Source of the DNA: DASVXQ01 sp046727955 | Lineage (GTDB): Bacteria > Actinomycetota > CALGFH01 | NCBI GenBank assembly: GCA_046727955.1 | Contig: JBKPDO010000287.1 | Location: forward strand, 1 to 16,399 | DNA: 16,399 nt | Direction of reading: 5' to 3' | Part shown: in pieces, positions 6,364 to 14,757 of the stretch | Layout: the number at the start of each line of letters is the position of its first letter | Position numbering within the stretch: the first letter of the stretch is position 1 | Made by a program: the position numbers and the translations under genes | The notes under the pieces: model-generated | The model's input: the letters and a program-made list of their open reading frames with translations, nothing else | Told to the model about the DNA's origin: nothing | Databases searched by the model: none

Positions 6364-7662
6364 GTGCGCTTACGTACCGGTCTGGTCATCCTGGTCGCCT
6401 TCGTCCTGGTGGGCGCGGCAGCCTGCACCCACCGCACAGCGGAACGCTCCAGCGGGTCTGCCGCATCCCCGGCGGCGGGGGATGACGCCATGAGCACGCC
6501 TGTCACCACCGCCGCGACCGGCGCCGCCACGAAGGCGTCGCCGGAGCAGCTAGGGGCTCAGTTCGACCAGCTCCTCGGGCGGCACGCGCTCCTTGCCGTG
6601 CGGCTCATGCGCAGCGCGGAGATGGCGGCTCCAGACTTTCGGCAGGCGGCGGTCACGTCGTTGCAGGACAACACCGACGAGCTCAGCCAGCTGGTCGGGT
6701 CGGCGTACGGCAGCGCTCAGGGCGAGCGCTTCCGACAGATGTGGCAGCGTCGCACCGACGACCTCTTTTCCTACGCCAACGGCGTGGCCGGCGACGACGC
6801 GTCGGCGAAGCAGACGGCGCGGGCCGCCCTCATGGCCGACGTCGACGCCTACGGGTCCTGGCTGGCTGGGGCGAGCAAGGGCCGCGTCCGGGCGAGCGAC
6901 GCGGCGGACGGCGCGCGGACGAACGTCGACGAGCTCATGCAGCAGCTCGACGCCTATGCCACCCACGACTACGACAAGGCGTACCAGGTCGAGCGCGGGG
7001 CCTACGAGCACATGTTCACCGCCGGCGCCACCTTGGCGAAGGCGAGCCTCGCGCCCAAGGCCGCGGCCGCTATCGACGCGCCGACGAACAAGCTGCGCTC
7101 GGCCTTTGCCATGCTGCTCGGTGAGCACATGGAGCTGATCATCGACGCGCAGCGGGCGACCTTCGCGGGGTCGCCGGAGTTCCACGCGGCCGCCGCGCAG
7201 GTCAATGCCAACTCCACCGCGCTCGCCCAGGGGCTGGGAGCGATCGTCGGCCCGAAGAAGGGCGCCGAGTTCCAGTCGGCGTGGGCCGACCACGTGGCCG
7301 GGCTGATGGCCTACACGGCCGCGGTCGCCGGCAAGGACCAGGCTGGGATGACCGCGGCCGAGGACAAGCTGCACAGCTTCGCTGTCACGCTCGCGGCCTA
7401 CTTCAGCGGCGTCGTCCAGAACAAGGCCGCCTTCGTTCCCCTCACCGGTGCCATCACGGCCCACGACACGCATCTGATCGACCAGGTCAACGCCTACGCC
7501 GCAAAGGACTACGCCAAGGCGCAGGAGATGGAGATGCACGGCTATCAGCAGATGCTCGGTGTCGCCGATACCCTCGTCGACGCCATCCAGCGGACGGTGA
7601 AGCCGGGGATGCCTGTGGGCGGTTCGCAGACCGGCGGCGGCGGTACCGCGCGGCGGCCGTGA
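6364..7662 (+). CDS. Secreted lipoprotein with two copies of a helical domain
   Basis: This is a 432-residue predicted lipoprotein. The N-terminus MRLRTGLVILVAFVLVGAAAC is a signal peptide with a permissive lipobox and Cys21 as the modified residue. A Ser/Thr/Ala-rich linker runs to about residue 60. Two related all-helical units follow, about 181 residues apart. Copy A (about 70-245) starts LLGRHALLAVRLMR and includes QDNTDELSQLVGSAYG. Copy B (about 251-415) starts LLGEHMELIIDAQR and includes NANSTALAQGLGAIVG. Each then has a W-bearing segment (MWQRRTDDLFSYANG; AWADHVAGLMAYTAA) and a D-Y-(D/A)-KA motif. The tail is Gly/Arg-rich. I do not recognise a named family or a catalytic site. Conserved His74 and His255 could bind metal. 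GTG 6364 follows GGAGGGG at 6353-6359. Its stop overlaps the sortase start by four bases (GTGA), so the two are translationally coupled. Confidence 0.8.
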   Translation: MRLRTGLVILVAFVLVGAAACTHRTAERSSGSAASPAAGDDAMSTPVTTAATGAATKASPEQLGAQFDQLLGRHALLAVRLMRSAEMAAPDFRQAAVTSLQDNTDELSQLVGSAYGSAQGERFRQMWQRRTDDLFSYANGVAGDDASAKQTARAALMADVDAYGSWLAGASKGRVRASDAADGARTNVDELMQQLDAYATHDYDKAYQVERGAYEHMFTAGATLAKASLAPKAAAAIDAPTNKLRSAFAMLLGEHMELIIDAQRATFAGSPEFHAAAAQVNANSTALAQGLGAIVGPKKGAEFQSAWADHVAGLMAYTAAVAGKDQAGMTAAEDKLHSFAVTLAAYFSGVVQNKAAFVPLTGAITAHDTHLIDQVNAYAAKDYAKAQEMEMHGYQQMLGVADTLVDAIQRTVKPGMPVGGSQTGGGGTARRP

Positions 7663-8285
7663 TCGGACGGAGCAGGCGTGGGCTCGCGGCCGCCGTGGCC
7701 GCACTGGCGCTGCTCGCCGGCTGCTCCGGGTCGGGCGGCCGGCAGGCCGGGCCGTCCACGGCGGCCGCCGCCCAGGCACCGGACCGGGCGGCCAAGGGGC
7801 TGGACGCCGCTCGCGGCTTCCAGCCGGCGCGCAATTACCAGGCAACCCCTGTCCCCGTCCGGCTCGACATCCCCAGTATTCACGTCACCAGCTCGCTCGA
7901 GCGGCTCGGCCGGGCGGCGGACGGCACCGTCGAGGTGCCCCGGTGGGGGGTGGCCGGCTGGTACGCGCTCGGCCCGCGGCCGGGCGATCCCGGGTCGGCG
8001 GTGATCCTTGGGCACGTGGACTCCACGCGCGGCCCGGCGGTGTTTTACCGGCTGCGCGAGCTGCGCCCGGGCGACGAGATCACCATCACCCGCGCCGACG
8101 GGTCGCCGGTGCGGTTTGTCGTGCAGCGGACCGCGCAGTACGACAAGCGGCGCTTTCCGACCGACGAGGTGTACTACCCGACGCTGGCGCCGGCGTTGCG
8201 GCTGGTGACCTGTGGTGGGCAGTTCGACTTCACCACCGGGCACTACCGCTCCAACATCATTGTCTTTGCCACCATCAGGACCTGA
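7659..8285 (+). CDS. Class F-like sortase with a lipoprotein signal
   Basis: This is a 208-residue transpeptidase-type enzyme of the sortase superfamily, acting outside the membrane. The start is GTG 7659, overlapping the lipoprotein stop. The signal AAAVAALALLAGC has a good lipobox (LAGC, Cys22), so it is probably lipid-anchored, whereas most sortases use a membrane helix. A linker runs to about residue 65. The sortase barrel follows: VRLDIPSIHV, ILGHVDSTRGPAVFYRL with catalytic His119, ELRPGDEITITRADG, and FPTDEVYYPTLAPALRLVTC with catalytic Cys185 in TCGG. The arginine in HYRSN is Arg197. The HVDS and TCGGQFD motifs and the short length fit the class F group common in actinobacteria, whose substrates are mostly unknown. 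No LPXTG-type sorting protein is visible in the window. The operon partners may be its substrates or helpers. Confidence 0.9.
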   Translation: MIGRSRRGLAAAVAALALLAGCSGSGGRQAGPSTAAAAQAPDRAAKGLDAARGFQPARNYQATPVPVRLDIPSIHVTSSLERLGRAADGTVEVPRWGVAGWYALGPRPGDPGSAVILGHVDSTRGPAVFYRLRELRPGDEITITRADGSPVRFVVQRTAQYDKRRFPTDEVYYPTLAPALRLVTCGGQFDFTTGHYRSNIIVFATIRT

Positions 8286-8308
8286 CGTGCGGCGAGATTC
8301 GGCGGGGA

Positions 8309-9202
8309 ATGATGCCTCCAGAGCAGGAAGACCATCAGCGGCAACGGCAGCTCGAGGCTCTCCAGCAGTACGTGTCAAACCTGGACGCCAAGCGGGAGGA
8401 GCCCAAGCGGGAGGAGCCCAAGCGGGAGGAGCCCTCGGCGGACGAGCGCCCTCCCAGCGCTGCCAGACCAAGACGGGTGTCCTGGAGGCGGGCGCTGCTG
8501 GCGCTGGCGTTCATCGCCGCCGCGCTGCTATCCGGCCTCCTGATCGGCAGGACCTTGCGCTCAGGCGCGTCCGCGTGCGCAACCAGCGGCGCCGCGCCGA
8601 CCGCTGTCATCGTCGGCGACTCGATGAGCACAGTCACCGCACCGGCTGGCCCCAACATCGCCTTCCCCCTGGTCACTGCCCGGCTCCTCGGCTGGCAAGC
8701 CAAGGTAGAGGCTCATCCAGACACTGGCTTCACCACGCCGGAGGGCCGGGACCCGCAGCATCCGAGCTTCGGCGCCACGGTCGGCTGCGTCGTCGCCGCC
8801 CACCCGCGTGTCGTCATCGTCGCGCTCGGCTCTGACGACGCCGAACTGACTGATCCGGCGCGCGTGGTCCAGTCCAAGGCGACCGAGGGGCTGGTGGACC
8901 TGCACCGGCGTCTCTCGCGGGCTCAGATCGTCGTCGTCGGCCCGCTGCCGTCCGGTGGTACGCCGTCGCAAACGCTGCGGGCGGTCCGCGACGCCGTCCG
9001 GGCAGCCACCCAGGCGGCTCACGTCGGGTTCATCGACCCGATCGCGGAGGGGTGGATCACCGGGGAGCGGACCGACCCGGAGTCCGGCAACGCCAACCGG
9101 ATGATCAGCGCCGACGGGCGGCACCTGACGCCCACCGGCCACGCCTATGTAGGGCTGCGGCTCGCCACGGATATCTCCCGGCTCGGCCTGGCATCGCGCT
9201 GA
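8309..9202 (+). CDS. Membrane-anchored SGNH/GDSL-type hydrolase
   Basis: This is a 297-residue protein starting 23 bases after the sortase stop. ATG 8309 touches the GGGGA site and ATG 8312 is an equally likely start. Residues 1-60 are hydrophilic and probably cytoplasmic, with three exact KREEP repeats (residues 28-42). A single membrane helix follows at about 62-80. The external domain carries the SGNH signatures: VIVGDSMS with nucleophile Ser105, ALGSDD at about 172-177 in the place of the usual GxND block, and DGRHLTPTGH with Asp269 and His272 of the triad. Cys90 and Cys160 might form a disulfide. The block III asparagine is replaced by Asp176, so the oxyanion hole is atypical. Family members are esterases or O-acetyl/acyl-modifying enzymes of envelope glycans. 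The partnership with a sortase suggests cell-envelope work, but the substrate is unknown. Confidence 0.8.
   Translation: MMPPEQEDHQRQRQLEALQQYVSNLDAKREEPKREEPKREEPSADERPPSAARPRRVSWRRALLALAFIAAALLSGLLIGRTLRSGASACATSGAAPTAVIVGDSMSTVTAPAGPNIAFPLVTARLLGWQAKVEAHPDTGFTTPEGRDPQHPSFGATVGCVVAAHPRVVIVALGSDDAELTDPARVVQSKATEGLVDLHRRLSRAQIVVVGPLPSGGTPSQTLRAVRDAVRAATQAAHVGFIDPIAEGWITGERTDPESGNANRMISADGRHLTPTGHAYVGLRLATDISRLGLASR
8390..8434 (+). repeat. Three perfect 15-bp in-frame repeats (KREEP x3)
   Basis: AAGCGGGAGGAGCCC is repeated exactly three times within the hydrolase gene. It encodes KREEP three times in the cytoplasmic N-terminal segment just before the membrane helix. Nucleotide identity between units points to recent slippage, so the number may vary between strains. 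Confidence 0.9.
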
Positions 9203-9266
9203 GCCGCCCCGGTGCCGACGACATGGCGGCAATCCACCGCAGGTGAGGGGGCCACGGCGTGGCGTG

Positions 9267-9301
9267 GTGACTCACGGTGGGACCCAGCGCTGGGGAGTCA
9301 C
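9267..9301. terminator. Candidate bidirectional terminator between convergent genes
   Basis: An outer stem GTGACT (9267-9272) with AGTCAC (9296-9301) encloses a perfect 12-bp palindrome, CCCAGCGCTGGG (9283-9294). The structure fills the gap between the hydrolase stop (9202) and the glutamate dehydrogenase stop (9298-9300) and overlaps the latter. No T run follows, as is common in high-GC actinobacteria. CACGGCGTGGCG is also repeated directly on each side (9253-9264, 9299-9310). Confidence 0.45.
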
Positions 9302-12300
9302 GGCGTGGCGCGGGCGAGGCCGCGGATCTCGCGCAGCGCGACCGAGAGCATGGCCACGTCCAAGGTATCGGCCTGCCTCAGGTCCTGGAGCATCGCCTGG
9401 TAGCGCCCGACTGCGGCGCGGTTGTCCGACAGCCAGGCCTCGATCAGCGCATCCGCGTCCTCGCCGCTGCCGCCGTGCCGCAGCACCTCGGCCGTGAGCT
9501 GCCGCTGCTCCGCGGAGAGGTCGTCGCGCAGGGCGGCCTGCGCCAGCGCCTGCCAGTGCGACTCCGCCGCCAGCCGGCCGATCTGGTGATGCAGCCAGTC
9601 CAGGTCGAGCCGGGCGCCGAGGGCGAAGTACACCGCCGCCACCGACTCGACCGTCTCGACCGTCTCGTCGCCGGTGCTGGCGACCTCGATGACGTCGAGG
9701 CCCGAGTGCAGCGCGTCAAGGCTCGCGACCCGGCTGGCGAGGTCGGGCGGCACCCCTTGGGCGGCGAAGCGCTCGGCCGCCTCTCGCAGCGCCGTGCTCT
9801 CGGCCGAGGCGAGCAGCTTCGGCAGCTCCTGGCCCAAGGCGGCGATGCCCGGCGCGAACTGCGACACCGCGGCGGCGATGTCGAGCGGCTGGTGCCGGTT
9901 GCGCAACAGCCAGCGGGTCGAGCGCTCCACCAGACGGCGGCCCTCGGTCATCAGCTCCGTCTGTACCGCCGCTGGCACCAGGTCGTCGAGCCGGGCGATG
10001 TCCTTCCACAGGCGGCGGACGTCGAAGACCTCCCTGGCGACCGTGTAGGCGCGGGCGACGTCCGGACCGGTCGTCCCGGTCTCCTCCCGGAGCCGGTGGG
10101 TGAAGGTGCTGCCGACCCGGTTGATCATGCTGTTGCTGACGTAGGTGGCGATGATCTCCCGCCGCAGGGGGTGGTCGCGCACCTGCTGCTGGAACTGCTC
10201 GCGCAGCTTGGCCGGTAGGTAACGCTCGAGGTCGTCGGAGAGGTAGGGGTCCTCGGGCACATCGGAGCCGAGCAGCTCCTCTTTGAGTGCGACCTTGCTA
10301 TAGGCGAGCAGGACGGCCAGCTCAGGCCGGGTGAGGCCGCGCCCCGCCGCGGCACGATCGGCCAGCTCCTCGTCACTCGGCAGGAACTCGAGCCTGCGGT
10401 CGAGCATGCCGGCACGGCTCAGGCCGCGGATCTGGCGAGCGTGCTCCTCGAGCAGGGCGGGCGCCTGCGCCTCGGTGATGCTGAGCGCCTGCACCTGCCG
10501 GTAGTTGTCCAGCAGCACCGCCTCGACGACCTCGTCGCGCATCTCGGCGAGCAGCAGGTCGCGCTGCTTGCGGGTCATGTCCCCGGCGGCGACCACGGAG
10601 CTCAGCAGGATCTTGATGTTGACCTCGTGGTCGGAGGTGTCGACCCCACCGGAGTTGTCGATGAAGTCGGTGTTGATGCGGCCGCCGTACAGCGCGTACT
10701 CGATGCGTCCGAGCTGGGTGAAGCCGAGATTGCCGCCCTCGACCACCACCCGGCAGCGCAGCTGGGAGGCGTCGACCCGGACGGCGTCGTTGGCGCGGTC
10801 GCCGGCGTCCGCGTCGCGCTCGGCGGTGGCCTTGACGTAGGTGCCGACGCCGCCGTTCCACAGCAGGTCGACCGGCGCTCGCAGCATCACGCTGATCAGC
10901 TCGTTCGGGGTCAGCGCCTCGGCCTCGACGCCCAGCGCCCGGCGCGCCTGGACGGAGAGCGGGATCGACTTGGCGGTGCGCGGCCAGACGCCGCCGCCGG
11001 CGGAGATGACCGAGCGGTCGTAGTCGGCCCAGGAGGAGCCGGGGAGCTGGAAGAGGCGCTCGCGCTCGCGGAAGCTCGCCTCTGGGTCGGGGTCGGGGTC
11101 CACGAAGACGTGCAGGTGGTTGAAGGCGCCGACCAGCTTCAGGTGCCGTGACAGTAGCATGCCGTTGCCGAACACGTCGCCCGACATGTCGCCGATGCCG
11201 ACCACGGTGAAGTCGGTGCTCTGCACGTCCACGCCGAGCTCGTAGAAGTGCCGTTTGACCGACTCCCAGGCGCCCTTGGCGGTGATGCCCATGCCTTTGT
11301 GGTCGTAGCCGGTCGAGCCACCCGAGGCGAAGGCGTCGCCGAGCCAGAAGCCGTACTCGGCGGCGATGGAGTTGGCCAGGTCGGAGAAGCTCGCGGTGCC
11401 CTTGTCCGCGGCCACCACCAGGTACGGGGAATCGTCGTCGTAGCGGACCACCCGTGGCGGCGGGACAGCCTGGCCGTCCACGCGGTTGTCGGTCAGGTCG
11501 AGCAGGCCCCGCATGAAGATCTCGTAGCAGGCGGCCACCTCGGCCGAGAGCGCCTCGCGGTCGCCGGGCGGCCGCTTGACCACGAAGCCACCTTTGGCGC
11601 CAGTCGGCACGATCACCGCGTTCTTGACCATCTGCGCCTTCATCAGGCCGAGGACTTCGGTGCGGAAGTCCTCGCGCCGGTCCGACCAGCGGATGCCGCC
11701 GCGTGCCACCCGGCCGCCGCGCAGGTGCACCGCCTCGGTGCGGGGCGAGTACACGAAGATCTCGAACATCGGCCGCGGGCGCGGCAGGCTCGGCACCCTG
11801 CTCGGGTCCAGCTTGAACGCCAGGTACGGCCTGGGCTCGCCGCCGCCGTCCAGCCGGTAGAAGTTGGTCCTGGTCATCGCCTGGACCAGCGTGAGGAAGG
11901 AGCGCAGTATGCGGTCCTGGTCGAGGTTGGCCACCGCGTCGATGGCCGCCTCGATGCGGCCCTCCAGCTCGTTGACCGTGACCTCCCGTTCACGGTCAAT
12001 ATCCGGGTCGAAGCGGGCGCGGAACAGCTCGACCAGCATGCGGGCGATGGCCGGGTTGGCGGCCAGCGCCTCCTCCATGTAGCTCTGGCTGAACGTGAGC
12101 CTGGTCTGCCGCAGGTACTTGCAGCAGGCCCTGAGCACCACGATCTCTCGCCAGGTGAGCCCCGCGGCCAGCACCAGCTCGTTGAAGCCGTCGCTCTCGG
12201 CCTCGCCGCGCAGCGTGCGGGTGAACGCCTCCTGGAAGCGCTCGCGCACCTCGTGCAGGTCCAGCTCCCCCTCGTGCCGGTAGGCGAGGCCGATGTCGTG

Positions 12301-14139
12301 GATCCACGACGGCGCCATGCCCGGCGGCCGCACCTCATAGGGGCGCTCCTCGACCACCTGCACGCCCATCGCCTCGAGCATGGGCACGACCTGAGAGAGC
12401 GGCAGCGGCCGTTCGGACCAGAACAGCTTGAAGCGCAGGATGCTCGCGGGCGCCTCGAGCGGGCGGTACAGGCTCATGCTCAGCCGCTGCCCGGTGGCCA
12501 GCTCCTCCAGGCGCTGGATGTCGTAGACGGCGCCGCGCGCCGGGAAGTCCTCGCGATAGGCGGCCGGGAACGCCTCGGCGTAGCGGGCGAACAGCCGGTT
12601 GCCCACCTCCTCACCCTGCTGCTCCAGGAGCGAGTCGTGCAGCTCGTCGCTCCAGGAGCGGGTCGCCTCGGCGAGCCTCGCCTCGAGCTCGTGCACGTCG
12701 ACCTCGACCGTGTCGCCGGGTGGCACGCGGACGATGAAGTACAGCCGCGCCAGCACCGACTCAGAGAGTCGCACCGTGAAATCGATGCTCTCCCCATCCA
12801 GCGCTTGCTTGAGGATGGCCTCGAAGCGCTGGCGGACGGCGGTGGTGTAGCGGTCGCGCGGCACGTACGCCAGGCACGAGACGAAACGGGCATAGCGGTC
12901 GCGCCACAGGAACAGGCGCACGCGGCGGCGCTCCTCCAGCCGCAGGATGCCCGTGGCGACCTCGATGAGCTGGTCCTCGGAGATCTGGAACAGCTCCTCA
13001 CGTGGGAAGGTCTCGAGGATGTTGAGCAGCGCCTTCCAGTCGTGCCCGCCGGGCGGCAGGCCGGCGCGCTCGAGCACCCGGTTGACCTTGTGCCGCAGCA
13101 CCGGGATGTCGCGCGGGTTCCGGTTGTAGGCCGCCGAGGTGTACAGGCCGAGGAAGCGCCACTCGCCGACCACCTGGCCATCGGACCCGAAGCGCTTCAC
13201 CCCGATGTAGTCGAGGTAGGAGGGGCGGTGGACGGTGGCGTGCGAGTTCGCCTTGGTCAGCACCAGCAGGCGCGGCTCGCGCGCCAGGCGGCGCACCTCC
13301 GGCGGCAGCTTGGCGAAGCTGGGCGAGAGCGGCTTGGCCGCGCTCTCGCGCAGGATGCCGAGACCACTGCCGGGGACCGGGCGCAGCACCTCCTCGCCGT
13401 CCCCGCCCTCGAGGTCGTAGGCGCGGAAGCCGAGGAAGGTGAAGTGGCCCTGGTCGATCCACTCCAGCAGCGCCCTGGCCTCGGCCAGCTCCTCGCGGTC
13501 GACCGGGGGCGGCTCGTCGGCCAGGTGGACGAGGATCTCACGCACCCGCTTGCGCATCGCCGCCCAGTCCTCGCAGGCGGCCCGGACGTCGGCGAGCACC
13601 CGCTCGATCCCGTCGCGGATCCGCTCCAGCACCGTGGGCTCGGTCTGACGGTCGACCTCCACGTGGATGACGGACTCGCGCAGGCCGTCGCCGGGCCCCG
13701 CGTCGGGCGGGAGGACCTGGACCAGCGTGCCGGCGTCGTCGCGGCGCACGGTGAGCACCGGATGGATCGGCAGGTGGATGGTGAGATCCTGACGGTTCAG
13801 CTCCATCGACACCGAGTCGACCAGGAACGGCATGTCGTCGGTGACGATCTCGACAACCGAGTGGACCGAGCGCCAGCCGTGCTCCTCGAAGCGCGGGCTG
13901 TAGACGCGCACCTTGGCGGCCCCGACCGCGCGCTGTCGGGCGAAGCTCCACTGCGCCACGGCGGCGCCGTACAGGTCGGCCACGGCCCGCTCGTGCAGGT
14001 CCTCGGGGGCGACCCCGTGGTAGAGCTGGCGCGTGAACGACTCCACCTGATCGGCCTGGTCGGACGGTAGCCGATCACGGATGGTGGCGACGATCCGCTC
14101 CAGGACCTCGGCCTTCGCCTGCTCCGGCTGGGTCGGCAC
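9298..14139 (-). CDS. gdh: NAD-dependent glutamate dehydrogenase, large (about 180 kDa) type
   Basis: This enzyme oxidises glutamate to 2-oxoglutarate and ammonium with NAD, mainly for glutamate catabolism. About 1,613 residues matches the 180-kDa class (about 1,600-1,650). The long N-terminal half includes SVVEIVTDDMPFLVDSVSME and other ACT-like regulatory segments. The catalytic core holds RGGIRWSDRREDFRTEVLGL, then VPTGAKGGFVVKRPPGDRE with the substrate lysine at about residue 849, and VGIGDMSGDVFGNGMLLS in the nucleotide-binding domain. The C-terminal ~500 residues form the helical domain of the class. An in-frame ATG exists at 14157, but its codons 2-3 are themselves AGGAGG. That sequence is an ideal ribosome site for GTG 14139, nine bases further on, so I place the start there. 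The gene stands alone, divergent from hisI and convergent with the surface operon. The whole frame is intact. Confidence 0.95.
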   Translation of the reverse strand: MPTQPEQAKAEVLERIVATIRDRLPSDQADQVESFTRQLYHGVAPEDLHERAVADLYGAAVAQWSFARQRAVGAAKVRVYSPRFEEHGWRSVHSVVEIVTDDMPFLVDSVSMELNRQDLTIHLPIHPVLTVRRDDAGTLVQVLPPDAGPGDGLRESVIHVEVDRQTEPTVLERIRDGIERVLADVRAACEDWAAMRKRVREILVHLADEPPPVDREELAEARALLEWIDQGHFTFLGFRAYDLEGGDGEEVLRPVPGSGLGILRESAAKPLSPSFAKLPPEVRRLAREPRLLVLTKANSHATVHRPSYLDYIGVKRFGSDGQVVGEWRFLGLYTSAAYNRNPRDIPVLRHKVNRVLERAGLPPGGHDWKALLNILETFPREELFQISEDQLIEVATGILRLEERRRVRLFLWRDRYARFVSCLAYVPRDRYTTAVRQRFEAILKQALDGESIDFTVRLSESVLARLYFIVRVPPGDTVEVDVHELEARLAEATRSWSDELHDSLLEQQGEEVGNRLFARYAEAFPAAYREDFPARGAVYDIQRLEELATGQRLSMSLYRPLEAPASILRFKLFWSERPLPLSQVVPMLEAMGVQVVEERPYEVRPPGMAPSWIHDIGLAYRHEGELDLHEVRERFQEAFTRTLRGEAESDGFNELVLAAGLTWREIVVLRACCKYLRQTRLTFSQSYMEEALAANPAIARMLVELFRARFDPDIDREREVTVNELEGRIEAAIDAVANLDQDRILRSFLTLVQAMTRTNFYRLDGGGEPRPYLAFKLDPSRVPSLPRPRPMFEIFVYSPRTEAVHLRGGRVARGGIRWSDRREDFRTEVLGLMKAQMVKNAVIVPTGAKGGFVVKRPPGDREALSAEVAACYEIFMRGLLDLTDNRVDGQAVPPPRVVRYDDDSPYLVVAADKGTASFSDLANSIAAEYGFWLGDAFASGGSTGYDHKGMGITAKGAWESVKRHFYELGVDVQSTDFTVVGIGDMSGDVFGNGMLLSRHLKLVGAFNHLHVFVDPDPDPEASFRERERLFQLPGSSWADYDRSVISAGGGVWPRTAKSIPLSVQARRALGVEAEALTPNELISVMLRAPVDLLWNGGVGTYVKATAERDADAGDRANDAVRVDASQLRCRVVVEGGNLGFTQLGRIEYALYGGRINTDFIDNSGGVDTSDHEVNIKILLSSVVAAGDMTRKQRDLLLAEMRDEVVEAVLLDNYRQVQALSITEAQAPALLEEHARQIRGLSRAGMLDRRLEFLPSDEELADRAAAGRGLTRPELAVLLAYSKVALKEELLGSDVPEDPYLSDDLERYLPAKLREQFQQQVRDHPLRREIIATYVSNSMINRVGSTFTHRLREETGTTGPDVARAYTVAREVFDVRRLWKDIARLDDLVPAAVQTELMTEGRRLVERSTRWLLRNRHQPLDIAAAVSQFAPGIAALGQELPKLLASAESTALREAAERFAAQGVPPDLASRVASLDALHSGLDVIEVASTGDETVETVESVAAVYFALGARLDLDWLHHQIGRLAAESHWQALAQAALRDDLSAEQRQLTAEVLRHGGSGEDADALIEAWLSDNRAAVGRYQAMLQDLRQADTLDVAMLSVALREIRGLARATP

Positions 14140-14343
14140 CGGTTGCCACCTCCTCATTCAGGTCGGCGCCTTCCTTGGCTCGCCTCCAAGATGGCAGATC
14201 ACTGTCGCGCCGTGTAGGTAGCGTCCTGTTTCTGTGGACAATGATGGGCCGATGCGACCCTGTGGAAGCGGTCGTGGACCGTCGGCGGGCAGGGATAGCA
14301 TGGGCGAACCCTCTCCGAGAGACGGATTCTCCAAGGAGCTCCC

Positions 14344-14757
14344 GTGCCCGACCCCCTGCCGACCCAGCCGGCCGAACGCCCTCGGGCCGCGCCGCCAGCG
14401 GGCGCCGACCTGGACGGTCTGGTCGCCGGTCTAAAATTCGACGCCCAGGGCCTGGTGACCGCGGTGGTCCAGGACCACGCCGACGCCACCGTGCTGATGG
14501 TCGGCTGGATGGACGCCGAGGCGGTGCGCCGCACGCTCACCAGCGGGCGCACCTGGTTCTGGAGCCGCTCGCGCCGCCAGTACTGGCAGAAGGGGGAGAC
14601 CTCCGGGCACCGCCAGTACGTTCGCTCGGTCCACGCCGACTGCGACCGCGATACCCTGCTGGTCCGGGTCGAGCAGGTCGGCGCCGCCTGCCATACCGGC
14701 GCCCGCAGCTGCTTCGAGCAGGAGCTGCCCGCCCTGCGCGGGGAGACCAGGCCGTGA
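14344..14757 (+). CDS. hisI: Phosphoribosyl-AMP cyclohydrolase
   Basis: This enzyme catalyses the third step of histidine biosynthesis, opening the adenine ring of phosphoribosyl-AMP to give ProFAR. The 137-residue length matches the monofunctional enzyme, with no PRA-PH (HisE) domain fused. Visible family motifs are VLMVGWMDAEAVRRTL, FWSRSRRQYWQKGETSGH, DCDRD with Asp99/101/103 for magnesium, and the zinc cysteines Cys100, Cys116 (ACHTG) and Cys123 (SCF). The first ~22 residues are a Pro/Ala-rich extension. The start is GTG 14344 behind AAGGAG with a five-base spacer. Its TGA overlaps the trpE GTG by four bases (GTGA), which predicts translational coupling. Adjacency of hisI and trpE is a common actinobacterial arrangement. 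Intact and typical. Confidence 0.97.
   Translation: MPDPLPTQPAERPRAAPPAGADLDGLVAGLKFDAQGLVTAVVQDHADATVLMVGWMDAEAVRRTLTSGRTWFWSRSRRQYWQKGETSGHRQYVRSVHADCDRDTLLVRVEQVGAACHTGARSCFEQELPALRGETRP

Noticed and set aside
11248..14070. A 940-codon open frame on the plus strand opposite the glutamate dehydrogenase gene
   Set aside because: It is a mirror of a high-GC coding gene. Its residues are skewed toward Val, His, Gln, Arg, Ala and Gly with no recognisable domain, and the opposite strand has a full-length family match.
14158..14343. Promoter for hisI around GACAAT at 14237
   Set aside because: No acceptable -35 element at a suitable distance. The interval surely holds divergent promoters for the dehydrogenase and hisI, but I cannot place them.
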